Source of the DNA: Leptolyngbya ohadii IS1
GTDB taxonomy: Bacteria; Cyanobacteriota; Cyanobacteriia; Elainellales; Elainellaceae
NCBI RefSeq assembly: GCF_002215035.1
Contig: NZ_NKFP01000006.1
Span: forward strand, 3,935,080-3,999,079
Direction of reading: 5' to 3'
DNA: 64,000 nt
Below, piece by piece: positions 53,326-62,994 of the stretch (within the stretch, counting starts at the first letter, position 1; every line of letters starts with the position of its first letter). Under the pieces are notes generated by a model. The model had not been told where the DNA came from and did no database searches. It saw nothing but the letters and a program-made list of their open reading frames with translations. The position numbers and the translations under genes were made by a program.

Positions 53326-55959
53326 ATGCCCTATCCGGTTCCGCCATCCCAACCTCCAGTCATTCACCAGATTTCCCAGAATTCTTCCACCGTTTCACCT
53401 CAAACGGCTCCTGATGCCGCAGGCGTAGTCAATGCTTCCGATCCCCGTTTGACAATTCAGGGGGAAGCGCGATCGCTGGGAGGAACTCTTTCGGTGGAGC
53501 AGCCTGAGTCTGCACGAGTTAGCTTTGCCAGAGCGCAATCTGCCCCTGTGGAGTCGAGACGGCACCAAAGAGAGCAGATCCCGTTCAGATCAGCGCTACC
53601 GTCGCTCAATTCGGAGTTACCCAACGCTCAGGAATCCGGGAGGAGAATTGCCCAACAGCCCCCTGCACCAGCAAACTCCTCTTCATCCCGTTCATCCCCC
53701 GTTTCGATTCGCCCCCTCGCCGAATTAGATGCCCTGATTGCAGTCACACGGGCACGGGCGGCAGTACCCTCCAATCAAACAGCACCCAGCGTTGATGATG
53801 TGGCACGATCGGGTCAGATTGCCCCCCAAGTGCCAGCTCCAGGATCATCGGCTTCGACAAACGCAGGCGTCGCCAGTCCACCGGGCAACCCGAATACTGG
53901 CAACCCGAATGTCGGTGAACAGCCTTCTACGACTGCCCCCGGAACCAGCAGTGAGATCGGCGGTGAAGCCAGTGGTGAAGTGACAGACGGGCAAGTCCTG
54001 ACCATTCCAGGGCAGGGAGAAGCACCAGCCGATCCAACTCCAACCGCAGGACAAACCCCAGCAGGACAAACGCCAGCGCCCGGCGCGACAGCACAGCCTG
54101 CTCCAGAGGTGATTGAGCTTTCTGCCGATCGCCAGGAATTCGACGAACGGCGTCAGGTCTTCCTCGCCGAGGGAAATGTGGTGATGCGGTTCCGACAAGC
54201 GATTTTGTCTGCCGATCGCCTCCAGGTGAATATTCCCAATCGGCTGGCGGTAGCGGACGGCGATGGCGTATTGCAGCGGGGACAGCAGACCCTTCGCGGA
54301 CAGGAGTTCACCTACAATTTCGGGCTTGATCAGGGATCTATACAGCAAGCCAGAGGGGATTTGGCGCTGGGTGCCGCCGCAGATTTTGACGTGAACCAAC
54401 CCCCTGTGATTGGGAGTCCGCTGGGTTCGCTCCAGTCCGTGGGGCAGCAGGTGAGTACGTCTCAGCCGCTTCAGGTGGGCGGAAGTACGGGCGGTCTGGT
54501 TTTTGGTGTGGGAGATAATCTGCCGAACCCGCCCCAGCAGGAAATCTCTCGACTGCGCTTTGAAGCCGACCAGCTTCAGTTTTCGGGACCGAATTGGGAA
54601 GCAACCAATGTGCGACTCACGAACGATCCCTTCTCGCCGCCAGAATTGGAGCTGCGATCGCCCCGCGTCACGTTTACGCCCCTTTCTCCGACAAGTTCAG
54701 AAATTCGTGCCCGCAATCCGAGGGTTGTGTTTGACCAGGGATTTAGCCTGCCGCTGCTGATCGATCGAGCAGTCATTAGCCAAGAGCGACGCAATCCCGG
54801 ACTGTTTAACTTTGGCTACGACGAGCGCGATCGGGGCGGCTTTTTTATCGAGCGCACGTTCAACATCGTCTCGAATCCGATCGTCAACTTTAGCGTTACG
54901 CCCCAGATCCTTGTGCAGCGGGCATTAACCGAAGATGGATTTCTATCCGGCTCCGCCTACGGTTTGATTGCTAGCCTCACCGCCAATCCGACCCCTACCA
55001 CCTCGATCGTGGGCAATGCGGTCTTCACCAGCTTGGATCTTGAGGATCTCGAAAACACTTTTCGGGCAAGCCTGCGAGCACAGCAGCGCATTTTTGCCAA
55101 TCACACCCTGGCGCTGGAATACAGCTATCGCGATCGGCTATTCAATGGATCGCTGGGCTTCCAGAACGTGCAGAGCAGTTTGGGGTTTGTGATTACTTCA
55201 CCCAACTACACGCTGGGGCAAACAGGAATTACGCTGAACTATCAGGGCGGTGTGCAGTTCATTGATGCCCGCACCGATCGCATTGATCTGCTGCTGGAGC
55301 AAAACGGTGAGATTTCAACCGATTCAGATAAGAACCGCGTCGATCTAACCCGCTATCAGATCAGCGCAACCCTGGCTCGACCGATTCTGCTCTGGGCAGG
55401 AACCCCGCTGCCACCGACACCCACTGAAGGCTTGCGCTATACGCCAAATCCTGTTGTGCCCTATGTTGCGCTGGTTCCCAGCGTTCGCGGTGTGTACAGT
55501 GGCTACAGCAGTAACGACACCCAGGCAAGCCTCACGGGATCGATCGCCCTGGCGGGGCAATTTGGGCATTTCTCGCGACCGTTCCTGGACTATACCGCTT
55601 TTAACGTTTCCTACTCGCGCACCGCGTTGGATGGGCAGTCGCCTTTTCTATTCGATCGGGTTGCGGATGAGCAGGTACTAAGCGCAGGCATCACCCAGCA
55701 GATTTATGGTCCTATTCGCTTCGGGGTGCAGGCTTCCTACAACCTCGACACCGGAGACAATATTGATACGGTCTACACACTGGAATACAGCAGACGCACC
55801 TATTCCCTGACCGCTGCCTACAGCCCTCGACGAGAAGCTGCCTCACTCGTATTCCGTTTGTTTGACTTTAATTGGAGCGGAGATCCGGGACCGTTCTCCG
55901 GCGTTGATCCTGGAGATAACGTGATCGACGGTGTGCGGCAGAGGAATCTGCAAAGGTGA
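53326..55959 (+). CDS. DUF3769/OstA-domain outer-membrane protein (LptD-like)
   Basis: A large (877 aa) protein that likely works in LPS or outer-membrane assembly. Residues about 1-250 are disordered (Pro, Ser, Gln, Gly-rich). The OstA/LptA-like domain is at about 262-332 (IELSADRQEFDERRQVFLAEGN, LSADRLQVNIPNRLAVADGDG, LRGQEFTYNFG). The C-terminal 400 residues have alternating aromatic beta-strand text typical of a barrel and end near YTLEYSRRTYSLTAAYSPRREAASLVFRLFDF. No signal peptide is visible from ATG 53326; cyanobacterial relatives as I remember them begin the same way (MPYPV). Confidence 0.82.
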   Translation: MPYPVPPSQPPVIHQISQNSSTVSPQTAPDAAGVVNASDPRLTIQGEARSLGGTLSVEQPESARVSFARAQSAPVESRRHQREQIPFRSALPSLNSELPNAQESGRRIAQQPPAPANSSSSRSSPVSIRPLAELDALIAVTRARAAVPSNQTAPSVDDVARSGQIAPQVPAPGSSASTNAGVASPPGNPNTGNPNVGEQPSTTAPGTSSEIGGEASGEVTDGQVLTIPGQGEAPADPTPTAGQTPAGQTPAPGATAQPAPEVIELSADRQEFDERRQVFLAEGNVVMRFRQAILSADRLQVNIPNRLAVADGDGVLQRGQQTLRGQEFTYNFGLDQGSIQQARGDLALGAAADFDVNQPPVIGSPLGSLQSVGQQVSTSQPLQVGGSTGGLVFGVGDNLPNPPQQEISRLRFEADQLQFSGPNWEATNVRLTNDPFSPPELELRSPRVTFTPLSPTSSEIRARNPRVVFDQGFSLPLLIDRAVISQERRNPGLFNFGYDERDRGGFFIERTFNIVSNPIVNFSVTPQILVQRALTEDGFLSGSAYGLIASLTANPTPTTSIVGNAVFTSLDLEDLENTFRASLRAQQRIFANHTLALEYSYRDRLFNGSLGFQNVQSSLGFVITSPNYTLGQTGITLNYQGGVQFIDARTDRIDLLLEQNGEISTDSDKNRVDLTRYQISATLARPILLWAGTPLPPTPTEGLRYTPNPVVPYVALVPSVRGVYSGYSSNDTQASLTGSIALAGQFGHFSRPFLDYTAFNVSYSRTALDGQSPFLFDRVADEQVLSAGITQQIYGPIRFGVQASYNLDTGDNIDTVYTLEYSRRTYSLTAAYSPRREAASLVFRLFDFNWSGDPGPFSGVDPGDNVIDGVRQRNLQR

Positions 55960-56155
55960 GATCTGGCAAGGGTCAATATCGGCAAAGGTCAACATTGGCA
56001 AAGATAAATCTTTCCGGTGAATAGTAGCGTTTCACGGCAAGACTTGAGAGACTAGAAGAGTCACTGAAAACGTTCAGCAGTTTTCTGCAAGGGTTTTTCT
56101 GCAAAAGCTTTTTGCAAAAGATTGCGCCTGATCCTGTTTCCCTCCTGCTCTAGCC

Positions 56156-56812
56156 ATGAACCAACTGGCAAAAGACATCTCCGCAGAGGTCTTGGAACTG
56201 CTTCATCACTACGGATTTGACCTGGGCAACTACTCAGCCCACGCGCTGGTCGATTACTGGTTGCAGCAGTATCCTGCACCCTGGATTCGTTTGGCAACGA
56301 TCGAAGCCCTGTACCAGGGGCGCTACAAGGCGATTTCAGTCGAGCAAATTTTGAATCTCTGGCGGCGGCGAACGCGAACGCTGTACCACTTCAACAGTGA
56401 GTTTGAGCGGATGATTTCCCTGCGTCCGATGCTAAGCGCTGCACCCCCTGTTGCATCACAGACGCCCGAACGGGGAACGAACTCTGCTCCCCCCAACCGG
56501 AATAGACAACCTGGGCAAATCGAGGCTTTCCCTCTAGAGGCGATCGATTCAGGAAACCCAGGAGCAACTCCAGGCAGATTTAACCCTAGCTCGATCGGAA
56601 GCAGTCGGACAGAGGAACAGCCGGTTCAATATCCAGCCCACGGCTTCTCCGGGAAAAGCGAGACCGAAGAAATTCGTCGCATCCCACCGGGCGAACCGCT
56701 GCCCATCGACCAGTTCACGCCTACGCTGGAAGTTTCAGACTTCTACTGGCGGTTAAAAGCTGTGGTGCGGGCAATGGGAGCGGATGCCGAAGAGGTGAGC
56801 AGAAGAAACTAG
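56156..56812 (+). CDS. Conserved cyanobacterial protein, 218 aa
   Basis: A two-part protein. Residues 1-85 form a helical domain ([69 protein letters not shown]) seen across cyanobacteria. Residues 90-190 are disordered. The last 30 return to helix ([18 protein letters not shown]). No membrane segment or catalytic motif. The function is unknown to me. Its stop codon overlaps that of the convergent cpcS gene (56809-56812). Confidence 0.75.
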   Translation: MNQLAKDISAEVLELLHHYGFDLGNYSAHALVDYWLQQYPAPWIRLATIEALYQGRYKAISVEQILNLWRRRTRTLYHFNSEFERMISLRPMLSAAPPVASQTPERGTNSAPPNRNRQPGQIEAFPLEAIDSGNPGATPGRFNPSSIGSSRTEEQPVQYPAHGFSGKSETEEIRRIPPGEPLPIDQFTPTLEVSDFYWRLKAVVRAMGADAEEVSRRN

Positions 56813-57408
56813 GCTTCAGTGGAAGCGGAACTCGTCGCTGCTGTGGAATTAGTGGAGGCGGTGGAGTTCGATGAGTTCACCTGCGGCTGTCCACCTCCCA
56901 TCCGGATTTCCGAGCAGAAGGACGCCATACTGAAACCGCCGAACCGCTTCAAAATGCTGGTTCTCAGGCGCAGGTTAGGGCTAGCAAACCAGAGCCGCTC
57001 CTCGGAGTACATCGTTTCGTATTCGGTAATCAGCGTCAGGGCGTCATCGCTGCCCATTACATAGCGTCCGGCAACGGGGGCTTTTTCGGCGTAGCCCTGT
57101 TCGCGCAAGAGCTTCCCTTCGTTGGACTTCTCCGGATCGGCGATCGGCACCAGAACCGTAGAGCCAGAGTGCTTTTCTTCGTCCCACTCCATTGTGCCGT
57201 CCCAGCTTACCCGCGCCCCACAGAGCGCCAGGGATGGATCGACTTCGTACTGCTCACAGAGTTTGACCACAGCCGGATCATCTTTGGGCAGCATTTCGAT
57301 CGTCAGATTCGACTTACCGCCTTCCGACTGTTTGAATGCCAGGTGATGGCTTGTGCGCTGGGAAAACCATTTTCCTGAACTTTGCTGAAAAAACTCTGTA
57401 ATATCCAT
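56809..57408 (-). CDS. cpcS: Phycobiliprotein lyase CpcS/CpeS type
   Basis: CpcS lyases attach phycocyanobilin to Cys82/84-type positions of phycobiliproteins. The 199-aa protein contains [92 protein letters not shown] and FCSEIRMG, all family landmarks of the lipocalin-like barrel. The tail is Ser/Thr/Ala-rich. ATG 57408. With cpcT at 5.4 kb, this window holds lyases for both bilin sites of phycocyanin beta. Confidence 0.93.
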   Translation of the reverse strand: MDITEFFQQSSGKWFSQRTSHHLAFKQSEGGKSNLTIEMLPKDDPAVVKLCEQYEVDPSLALCGARVSWDGTMEWDEEKHSGSTVLVPIADPEKSNEGKLLREQGYAEKAPVAGRYVMGSDDALTLITEYETMYSEERLWFASPNLRLRTSILKRFGGFSMASFCSEIRMGGGQPQVNSSNSTASTNSTAATSSASTEA

Positions 57409-57473
57409 GAGTCGCTGAAGGGTAATGAAGTTTTACAAGATTCTTAGAAGTGATACTGACTATCTTAGGACAT

Positions 57474-57570
57474 TGGGGAGCGGGGAGTGGGAGTGGGGAG
57501 TAGGGAGCAGGGGAGCAGGGAGTGGGGGGGTGAGGGAGTGGATGAGTGGATGAGTGGATGGGTGGATGTG
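57474..57570. repeat. G-rich STRR with four 8-bp GAGTGGAT units
   Basis: A G-rich stretch made of GGGGAGT/GGGAGCA-type words (57474-57535) leads into GAGTGGAT repeated at 57536, 57544 and 57552, then GGGTGGAT (57560-57567). Immediately after it the dispersed-element motif begins at 57563. Confidence 0.85.
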
Positions 57571-57595
57571 CTGGCGGAGCGTAACACATGATTTC
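57563..57595. repeat. Half-copy of a dispersed palindromic element
   Basis: GGATGTGCTGGCGG then AGCGTAACACATGATTTCA: the same motif as at 25048-25088 and in the left arm at 31441-31470, here next to an STRR. Confidence 0.65.
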
Positions 57596-57605
57596 AGGAA
57601 AGAGG

Positions 57606-59335
57606 TTAATCGCGGAGGAGGCAGGAGGCATCCAGGACGATGAGATTTCCGTCGCGGAGGACGGTGCAGCGTTGGCGTTGTCTTGCGAGGGCGGGGGTGC
57701 CTTGCTGGAGATTGGCGGCGGCTTGCTCGATCGCTTCAGGATATTGGCGAATCCAGGTTTCTTGGAGGAATTCGGGGCGGAAGGAGTCGCGGCTGATCAC
57801 CCAGAAATCAATGCCGTACTGGCGAATCACGGCGTCGAGGGTGGCGCGATCGGGACTGTACTGTGCCCGAATCAGATCGTTGGCTTTTTGGCGGAAGGGA
57901 ATAATGTAGCCGTTGTGGTAGGGAATGGCGTATTCGCGTCCCACCAGGATCGATCGATTGGAGAAGGTGGGCACAAAGTCTACGTCCTGCACCAGGGAGG
58001 CAATCAGGGTGTCTTTGGGCTGCTGAGCGAAGAACTGGTAGAGCTGTGGGTTGGGTGCGGTTTTGTAATTCAGCTTTAGAAACCAGGGTTCGTAGGCGGG
58101 GTAGAGCAGCAGAGCAGCGGTTGTAATGCCGATGAGTAGCCAGCCAATGCCTTTCACTGCGTAACTTGAGGCGGTTTGCATCCAGCGCAGCAGGGCATCT
58201 AATCCCACGGTGAGAACGATCGCCGCTGCATAGACTAAAGCAATCCGCAGGGTATAGGCACTGTAGCGACTGGGTAAGTGAAGTCGGAATAGCAGCAGAT
58301 GCGCCGCAAAAAAGAGTCCCAGAGCAACGATCGTGATTTGCAGCAGAATCAGCGGTTTTGCCTGACGCAGCAGGGGCAATCGATTCCGGAGGGGTTTCAG
58401 GTACAGCAACGGTAGCAGGAAGCCGATCGCCATCCAGAACGGTCGAAAGGTGGGAAACAGTCCGCCCCGAAAACTAATGAGCCAGAAGTAGAGCGGGTCG
58501 GGATAGAAGAAGGGATTGCGTCCGCCCACGTAGAAGTCGGGCAACTGTTTTGCCTCTGCCACGCTCACCACCGGATCAAAAGGGGTGGTCAGTAGCGCAT
58601 AGGGGAGCAGTACCAGGAACGCCACCAGCAAACCCGCCCCACAGAACCAGTAATTCCAGCGATCGTCTGAAAGCCTTACTCTTCTGCCGTCCCAGCGAAA
58701 CAGCAAACATACCAGCAGTCCGGCAAAGACAAAGACAAACTGTGGGTAGAACAGACCTTCCAGCAGGATCAGCAGCAGACAGGGAAAAGTCGACCGCTTT
58801 AGCAGAAAGTGAAGAAATGCCAGGAAAATTGGCAGCATGAAGGCTCTGGGGGTTGCCGAAGACAGATCCTCCTGCGTCCAGAACAGGTAATTCAGCAGCA
58901 GGCTGGCAAGCAATCCGGTGAAGGGAACGGGGAGTAGCTGAAGCGCAACCTGAAAGCCGTAGTAGGTGGCAATCAGCCCCAACATAGGCGGAATGAGCTT
59001 ACTTAAAAGCAGCGGATCAATGCCGATCGCCGCAAAGACCTGATAGAAGCCGCTATAGCCCCAGGGCGCAACAGACTGGAAGTAGTCTGCGATCGAGTCA
59101 TTGGGAAACAGTGTCGAGTCAAGGAATCGCTGCATCCAAAAGACGTGCTGCCTTGCGTCGTCCTGAACCACATAGGGATTGGCAAGGGCTTTTTGCAGTC
59201 CCAGAATGCCAAGGAGGAGGGCGATCGTGAGGCTGAGGAGGAGGTAGGGGTTGGGTGAGGAGCGGGGGAGCGGGGAGCGGGGGAGCAGGGGGAAGTGGGG
59301 GAGAATAGCTGGGTGTGGAGGCGTTTGGCAAGCAT
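57606..59335 (-). CDS. Multi-pass membrane protein (paralog of 61252-62994), start out of frame
   Basis: An inner-membrane protein with about 12 helices and the segment VQDDARQHVFWMQRFLDSTLFPNDSIADYFQSVAPWG, shared with its paralog at 61252-62994. The C-terminus contains a periplasmic part (RATLDAVIRQYGIDFWVISRDSF). The DDAR acidic loop is like those of GT-C transferases. The frame from ATG 59335 (MLAKRLHTQLFSP) differs by one base from the frame that encodes LLLSLTIALLLGILGLQKALANPYVVQDD. A C-rich repeat (59261-59300) lies between; one extra base or heptamer there would join them. As sequenced, translation would need the GTG at 59171, without the first helix. Function likely glycan transfer; not proven. 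Confidence 0.7.
59261..59300 (-). repeat. C-rich 7/8-bp repeat inside a gene start
   Basis: On the minus strand the units CCCCTGCT, CCCCCGCT, CCCCGCT and CCCCCGCT run in tandem, one being a base shorter than its neighbours. C runs of four and five can slip. A gain of one base in this tract would bring ATG 59335 into frame with the membrane domain. Confidence 0.75.
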
Positions 59336-59641
59336 GGGGTTGGGGGGAGGATGGCGATCGACTGAGAGATTGTTGAGGGAGTTAGGATTTTGTGTTTCTT
59401 CCTGAATCCTGCACCTATGGGGACTTTAAAATAGGGTGACTTGGTTCTCTCCAGAATGGGGAACAGTGGGAGGCGATTCAGATTCACAGGTCAAAGTCAT
59501 GTTGACGCTCGATCGTCTCCGTTGGCTTCCCCTTCTGCGAGCGTCCCTGGTTTTGCGATCGTCCCTGTTTTGCGATCGTCCCTAACAATCCGGTAAACTT
59601 TGGGGGATTTTAGCAGTTTGCGACTCCGGGAGAAAGGGGCT
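59336..59641. other. 306-bp divergent intergenic region
   Basis: Between the frame-disturbed membrane gene (minus) and the GT39-like gene (plus). GCGATCG-type words cluster at 59555-59580. A stop codon closes the membrane-domain frame at 59384, and no start codon in that frame precedes GTG 59171. No RNA gene was recognised. Confidence 0.45.
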
Positions 59642-61255
59642 GTGGTGGCAGAATCGATCGGCGCAAGAGGCGTAGTAAAGACAGTGCAAAAAGAGTGGCG
59701 ATCGCTGCCTGCCTGGTTGCGCTATGGGGTGGTTGTACTGCTGATCGTGGGGATCTTCTTTCGGTTCTACAATCTCGATCGCAAAGTTTACTGGATTGAT
59801 GAAACCAGCACGTCGCTAAGGACGCTGGGCTACACGCGAATAGAGGTTTTGCAGGAAGCCTTTGATGGACAGGTGATCAGTGCAGGAGATTTTCGGCAGT
59901 ATCAGCGGATGAGTCCGGAGAAGGGCTGGGGCGATACGTTCAATTCTCTGACTGGAACGGCAGAACATACGCCTCTCTATTTTTTGCTGGCGCGTCTTTG
60001 GGTTAGCTTGGTTGGGCATTCGGTCTGGACAATGCGATTCCTGACGGCAGTGTTTAGCGTGCTGGCAATTCCCTGCCTGTACTGGCTCTGCCGTCAACTG
60101 TTTACGAATCCGGCGGTTGCCTGGACGGCGATCGGGCTATACGCGATTACGCCGATTCACGTTCTGTTTGCTCAGGAGGCGCGTCCCTACAGTCTGCTGA
60201 CGATTTGGGTGCTGCTGTCGAGTGCACTGCTGCTGCGGGCAATGGAGGTCGGGAAGCCCAAAAACTGGATTTTCTATGGGTTGACGATCGCTGCCGGACT
60301 TTACACGCAGCTTTTGTTTACCTTTGTGCTGCTGGCGCAGGGCTTGTACGTGCTGATTCTGGAAGGTTTGGGCAAACGAAGAATTACGCGCAATCTCACG
60401 GCTTTTTTGGTAATTGCGATCGGAGCCGTCACCAGCTTTATTCCCTGGATTGTGCTGCTGTTTGTTCGTCGGGAGCAGGTGAGCGAATCCACTTCTTCGT
60501 TAGTTGGGAATCAGCCGCTATCCTACATGATCGATCGCTGGGTGTTTCACCTGAATCAGGCTTTTCTCGATCGCGATCTGGCTTCTGCCAATATCCTGAT
60601 CGTTCTCCTGGCTGCCTTTGCCCTGTATTTTCTGACTCGCTATACGCCGCCCCGCACCTGGCTGCTAATCGTTCTCCTCGTCAGCGTTACGTTTCTCTGT
60701 CTAGCCATTCCCGATTTAATGAACGGTGGACGACGATCGCTGCGAATTCGCTATCTGTTTCCGTTTATCCTAAGCATTCAAATCACGTTCGCGTTTTTGT
60801 TCACCACTTTGGCAATCGAGCGACGTGGATGGCAGCAGAAGGTAGGTCAATTGTTACTTGCCGGGTTTGCGATCGCTGGCATTATTGCTTGCAGCGTCAG
60901 TTCTCAGGCGGTGGTCTGGTGGAATAAAAGCAATCCGCGCAGTGCCTATTACCCGATCGTCGCTGAACTCATTAACCAACAGCCAAATCCGCTGGTGATT
61001 AGCGATGGTTCGGTGTCCGATACGCTGGCGTTTAGCGCGTGGCTGCGTCCGGATGTGAAATTGCAGCTCATTGAGGATTTCCGCAATCTCCAAATTGCTG
61101 AGGGATTTGATCCGGTGTATCTGCTCAACCCGGAACCGGAGAATCGCAGACTATTGCGATCGGACTATCGATTCACGCTGGTTTATAAGGATGAGACTGA
61201 CCCGGATGATATTGAGGAGCGGTTGTGGACGGTGGAGAAGCGGCGATCGAATTAG
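59642..61255 (+). CDS. GT39-like membrane glycosyltransferase (ArnT/PMT type)
   Basis: A GT-C-fold transferase, 537 aa, that would use a lipid-linked sugar donor. About 11 membrane helices follow the first loop, where the acidic YWIDETSTSLRTLGYTRIEV corresponds to the catalytic Asp/Glu of PMT/ArnT. The EARPYSLLTIWVLLS stretch near residue 180 is a family landmark. The C-terminal periplasmic region is small. GTG 59642 is chosen because GAGAAAGGGG lies just upstream; an in-frame TTG at 59600 is also possible. Its stop overlaps that of the convergent paralog gene (61252-61255). Confidence 0.82.
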   Translation: MVAESIGARGVVKTVQKEWRSLPAWLRYGVVVLLIVGIFFRFYNLDRKVYWIDETSTSLRTLGYTRIEVLQEAFDGQVISAGDFRQYQRMSPEKGWGDTFNSLTGTAEHTPLYFLLARLWVSLVGHSVWTMRFLTAVFSVLAIPCLYWLCRQLFTNPAVAWTAIGLYAITPIHVLFAQEARPYSLLTIWVLLSSALLLRAMEVGKPKNWIFYGLTIAAGLYTQLLFTFVLLAQGLYVLILEGLGKRRITRNLTAFLVIAIGAVTSFIPWIVLLFVRREQVSESTSSLVGNQPLSYMIDRWVFHLNQAFLDRDLASANILIVLLAAFALYFLTRYTPPRTWLLIVLLVSVTFLCLAIPDLMNGGRRSLRIRYLFPFILSIQITFAFLFTTLAIERRGWQQKVGQLLLAGFAIAGIIACSVSSQAVVWWNKSNPRSAYYPIVAELINQQPNPLVISDGSVSDTLAFSAWLRPDVKLQLIEDFRNLQIAEGFDPVYLLNPEPENRRLLRSDYRFTLVYKDETDPDDIEERLWTVEKRRSN

Positions 61256-62994
61256 GATTGCTGCATAATACAATCCGCATCCAAAACCCGAAAACGTCTC
61301 ACTCGCTCTACGATACAACTTTGAGCAACCTTCTCTAATGCAGAATTCTTCGCTTGAATCGATCGCGAAACATCAGGAAACTGACGGAAAATCGAATTCT
61401 CTTCTAGATATCTTGGATTAAAAGACGATCGCTCAATCAGCCAGAAATCTACGCCGTATCTTTGAATAAAATTCTTTGCCAGATTTAAGTCAGGACTATA
61501 CTGCGCCCGCATTAGCTCGATCGCCCGCAGGCTCATTTCCTCAAAATATTTGACGTGATAGGGCAGCAGATAACCTTCTCCGCCGACTACGATCGATCGC
61601 TGAGAAAAGCTGGGCAACTGATTCGCCTCGACGCTGAGGGATGCAATCTGGACATCTTTGGGCTGCTGCTGGAAGAAGCGATAGAGTTCTGGAAATTCGC
61701 CCGTGACATAGCCCGTGACGGGAAAGGCATCGCCATCGATTCGCAGAGTATAGGGATAGAGAAACAGCAGGACGGCAGCGAGTCCAGATAAGCCCGACAC
61801 GAGAAGAGACTGCGCTGCCATTGGTTTGCGCGTCAGCAGGAAACGCATCAGGGTATCCCAAAGGATGACGATCGCAATGCCACCCGCCAGAGCTGCGAGA
61901 ATGCGAAAACTATGCTCTGTATAACGGTTGGGGAGATGGAGTCGGAACAGAACGAGATGCGCTAAAAAGAACCATCCCAAAGAGACGATAAGCAACTGCG
62001 GCAGGATTAGGATTTGCGATCGCACTTGATTCGCTAAGGGAAAACGATCGCGAAACTTAAGAATCAACGGCAGTGAAACGACCAGCCAGAGTTGGGGCAT
62101 TCCCAACCATCCCAGGAAGTTACTTTCTTGCGCCAGATCACACCATTCCGTCGGCATCATGCCGCTACGCTTTCCGCAGAACCAGAAATCGCTGAAGCTA
62201 TTTGTAAAGAACTTTGACCAGCCACCCTCCCAAAAAGCAGGCAGTAATCTCGCTTCAGATGCGCTGATAATGGGCGAATAGGGAGAGGATTGCAGAGCAT
62301 AGGGCAGCAGGATCGCAAAAGCGGCAATGAGTCCGGCGATCGACTGTTTGAGATAGGTACGATTTAACCCAAATCCACCGCGAATTTTCCAGAGACGAAT
62401 AAATAGAAGTCCCGCAGAAAGAAAGACGCTCTGGGGATAGAATAACCCCTGCAAAATAATCACGATGATTAACGGGATCAGAGATTGGCGCAGCAAGAAG
62501 TAGAGGAACGCCAGAAATAATGGATAGATGAACGCTACGGGAGTCGAAGAAACAATGTCATCGCGCATCCAGAGGTTTTGATTCAGCAGCAGGGCACAGG
62601 CAAATCCGGCAATGGGCAACGGTAGAAGCTGCATTCCAATCCCGAAGGCGAAAACAGTGCTGATTAGTGCCAGAACAGGCGGCAGCAGCTTACTCACAAA
62701 GACCGGATCGACCCCGACGATCGCAAACAGCCGGTACAGATTGGCATAGCCATCGGGCGCAACGGACTGGAAATAATCGGCAATCAAATCATTGGGAAAC
62801 AATTGCGGGTCAAGAAATCGCCTTGTCCAGAAAACGTGCTGCCGCGCATCGTCCTGAATGACATACTCATTGCCAAATGCCGTTATTAATGCCGGAATAC
62901 AGTACAGCAGCGAAATGAGCAAACTCAGACCGAGCCAGAACATCAGGCGCGATCGCTCAGACTTAAGGGGCAGTCGATTAGGCAGTTGCATCAT
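61252..62994 (-). CDS. Multi-pass membrane protein, intact paralog of 57606-59335
   Basis: A 580-aa protein with about 12 helices, beginning MMQLPNRLPLKSERSRLMFWLGLSLLI. The first loop has EYVIQDDARQHVFWTRRFLDPQLFPNDLIADYFQSVAPDGYANLYRLFAIVGVDP, with paired acidic residues in the position expected for GT-C glycosyltransferases. Later LDPQLFPND and RYTEHSFRILAALAGGIAIVILWDTLM segments also occur in its paralog. ATG 62994 overlaps the stop of the flippase-like gene by 4 bases, so they are coupled. Role as glycosyltransferase is inference. Confidence 0.78.
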   Translation of the reverse strand: MMQLPNRLPLKSERSRLMFWLGLSLLISLLYCIPALITAFGNEYVIQDDARQHVFWTRRFLDPQLFPNDLIADYFQSVAPDGYANLYRLFAIVGVDPVFVSKLLPPVLALISTVFAFGIGMQLLPLPIAGFACALLLNQNLWMRDDIVSSTPVAFIYPLFLAFLYFLLRQSLIPLIIVIILQGLFYPQSVFLSAGLLFIRLWKIRGGFGLNRTYLKQSIAGLIAAFAILLPYALQSSPYSPIISASEARLLPAFWEGGWSKFFTNSFSDFWFCGKRSGMMPTEWCDLAQESNFLGWLGMPQLWLVVSLPLILKFRDRFPLANQVRSQILILPQLLIVSLGWFFLAHLVLFRLHLPNRYTEHSFRILAALAGGIAIVILWDTLMRFLLTRKPMAAQSLLVSGLSGLAAVLLFLYPYTLRIDGDAFPVTGYVTGEFPELYRFFQQQPKDVQIASLSVEANQLPSFSQRSIVVGGEGYLLPYHVKYFEEMSLRAIELMRAQYSPDLNLAKNFIQRYGVDFWLIERSSFNPRYLEENSIFRQFPDVSRSIQAKNSALEKVAQSCIVERVRRFRVLDADCIMQQS

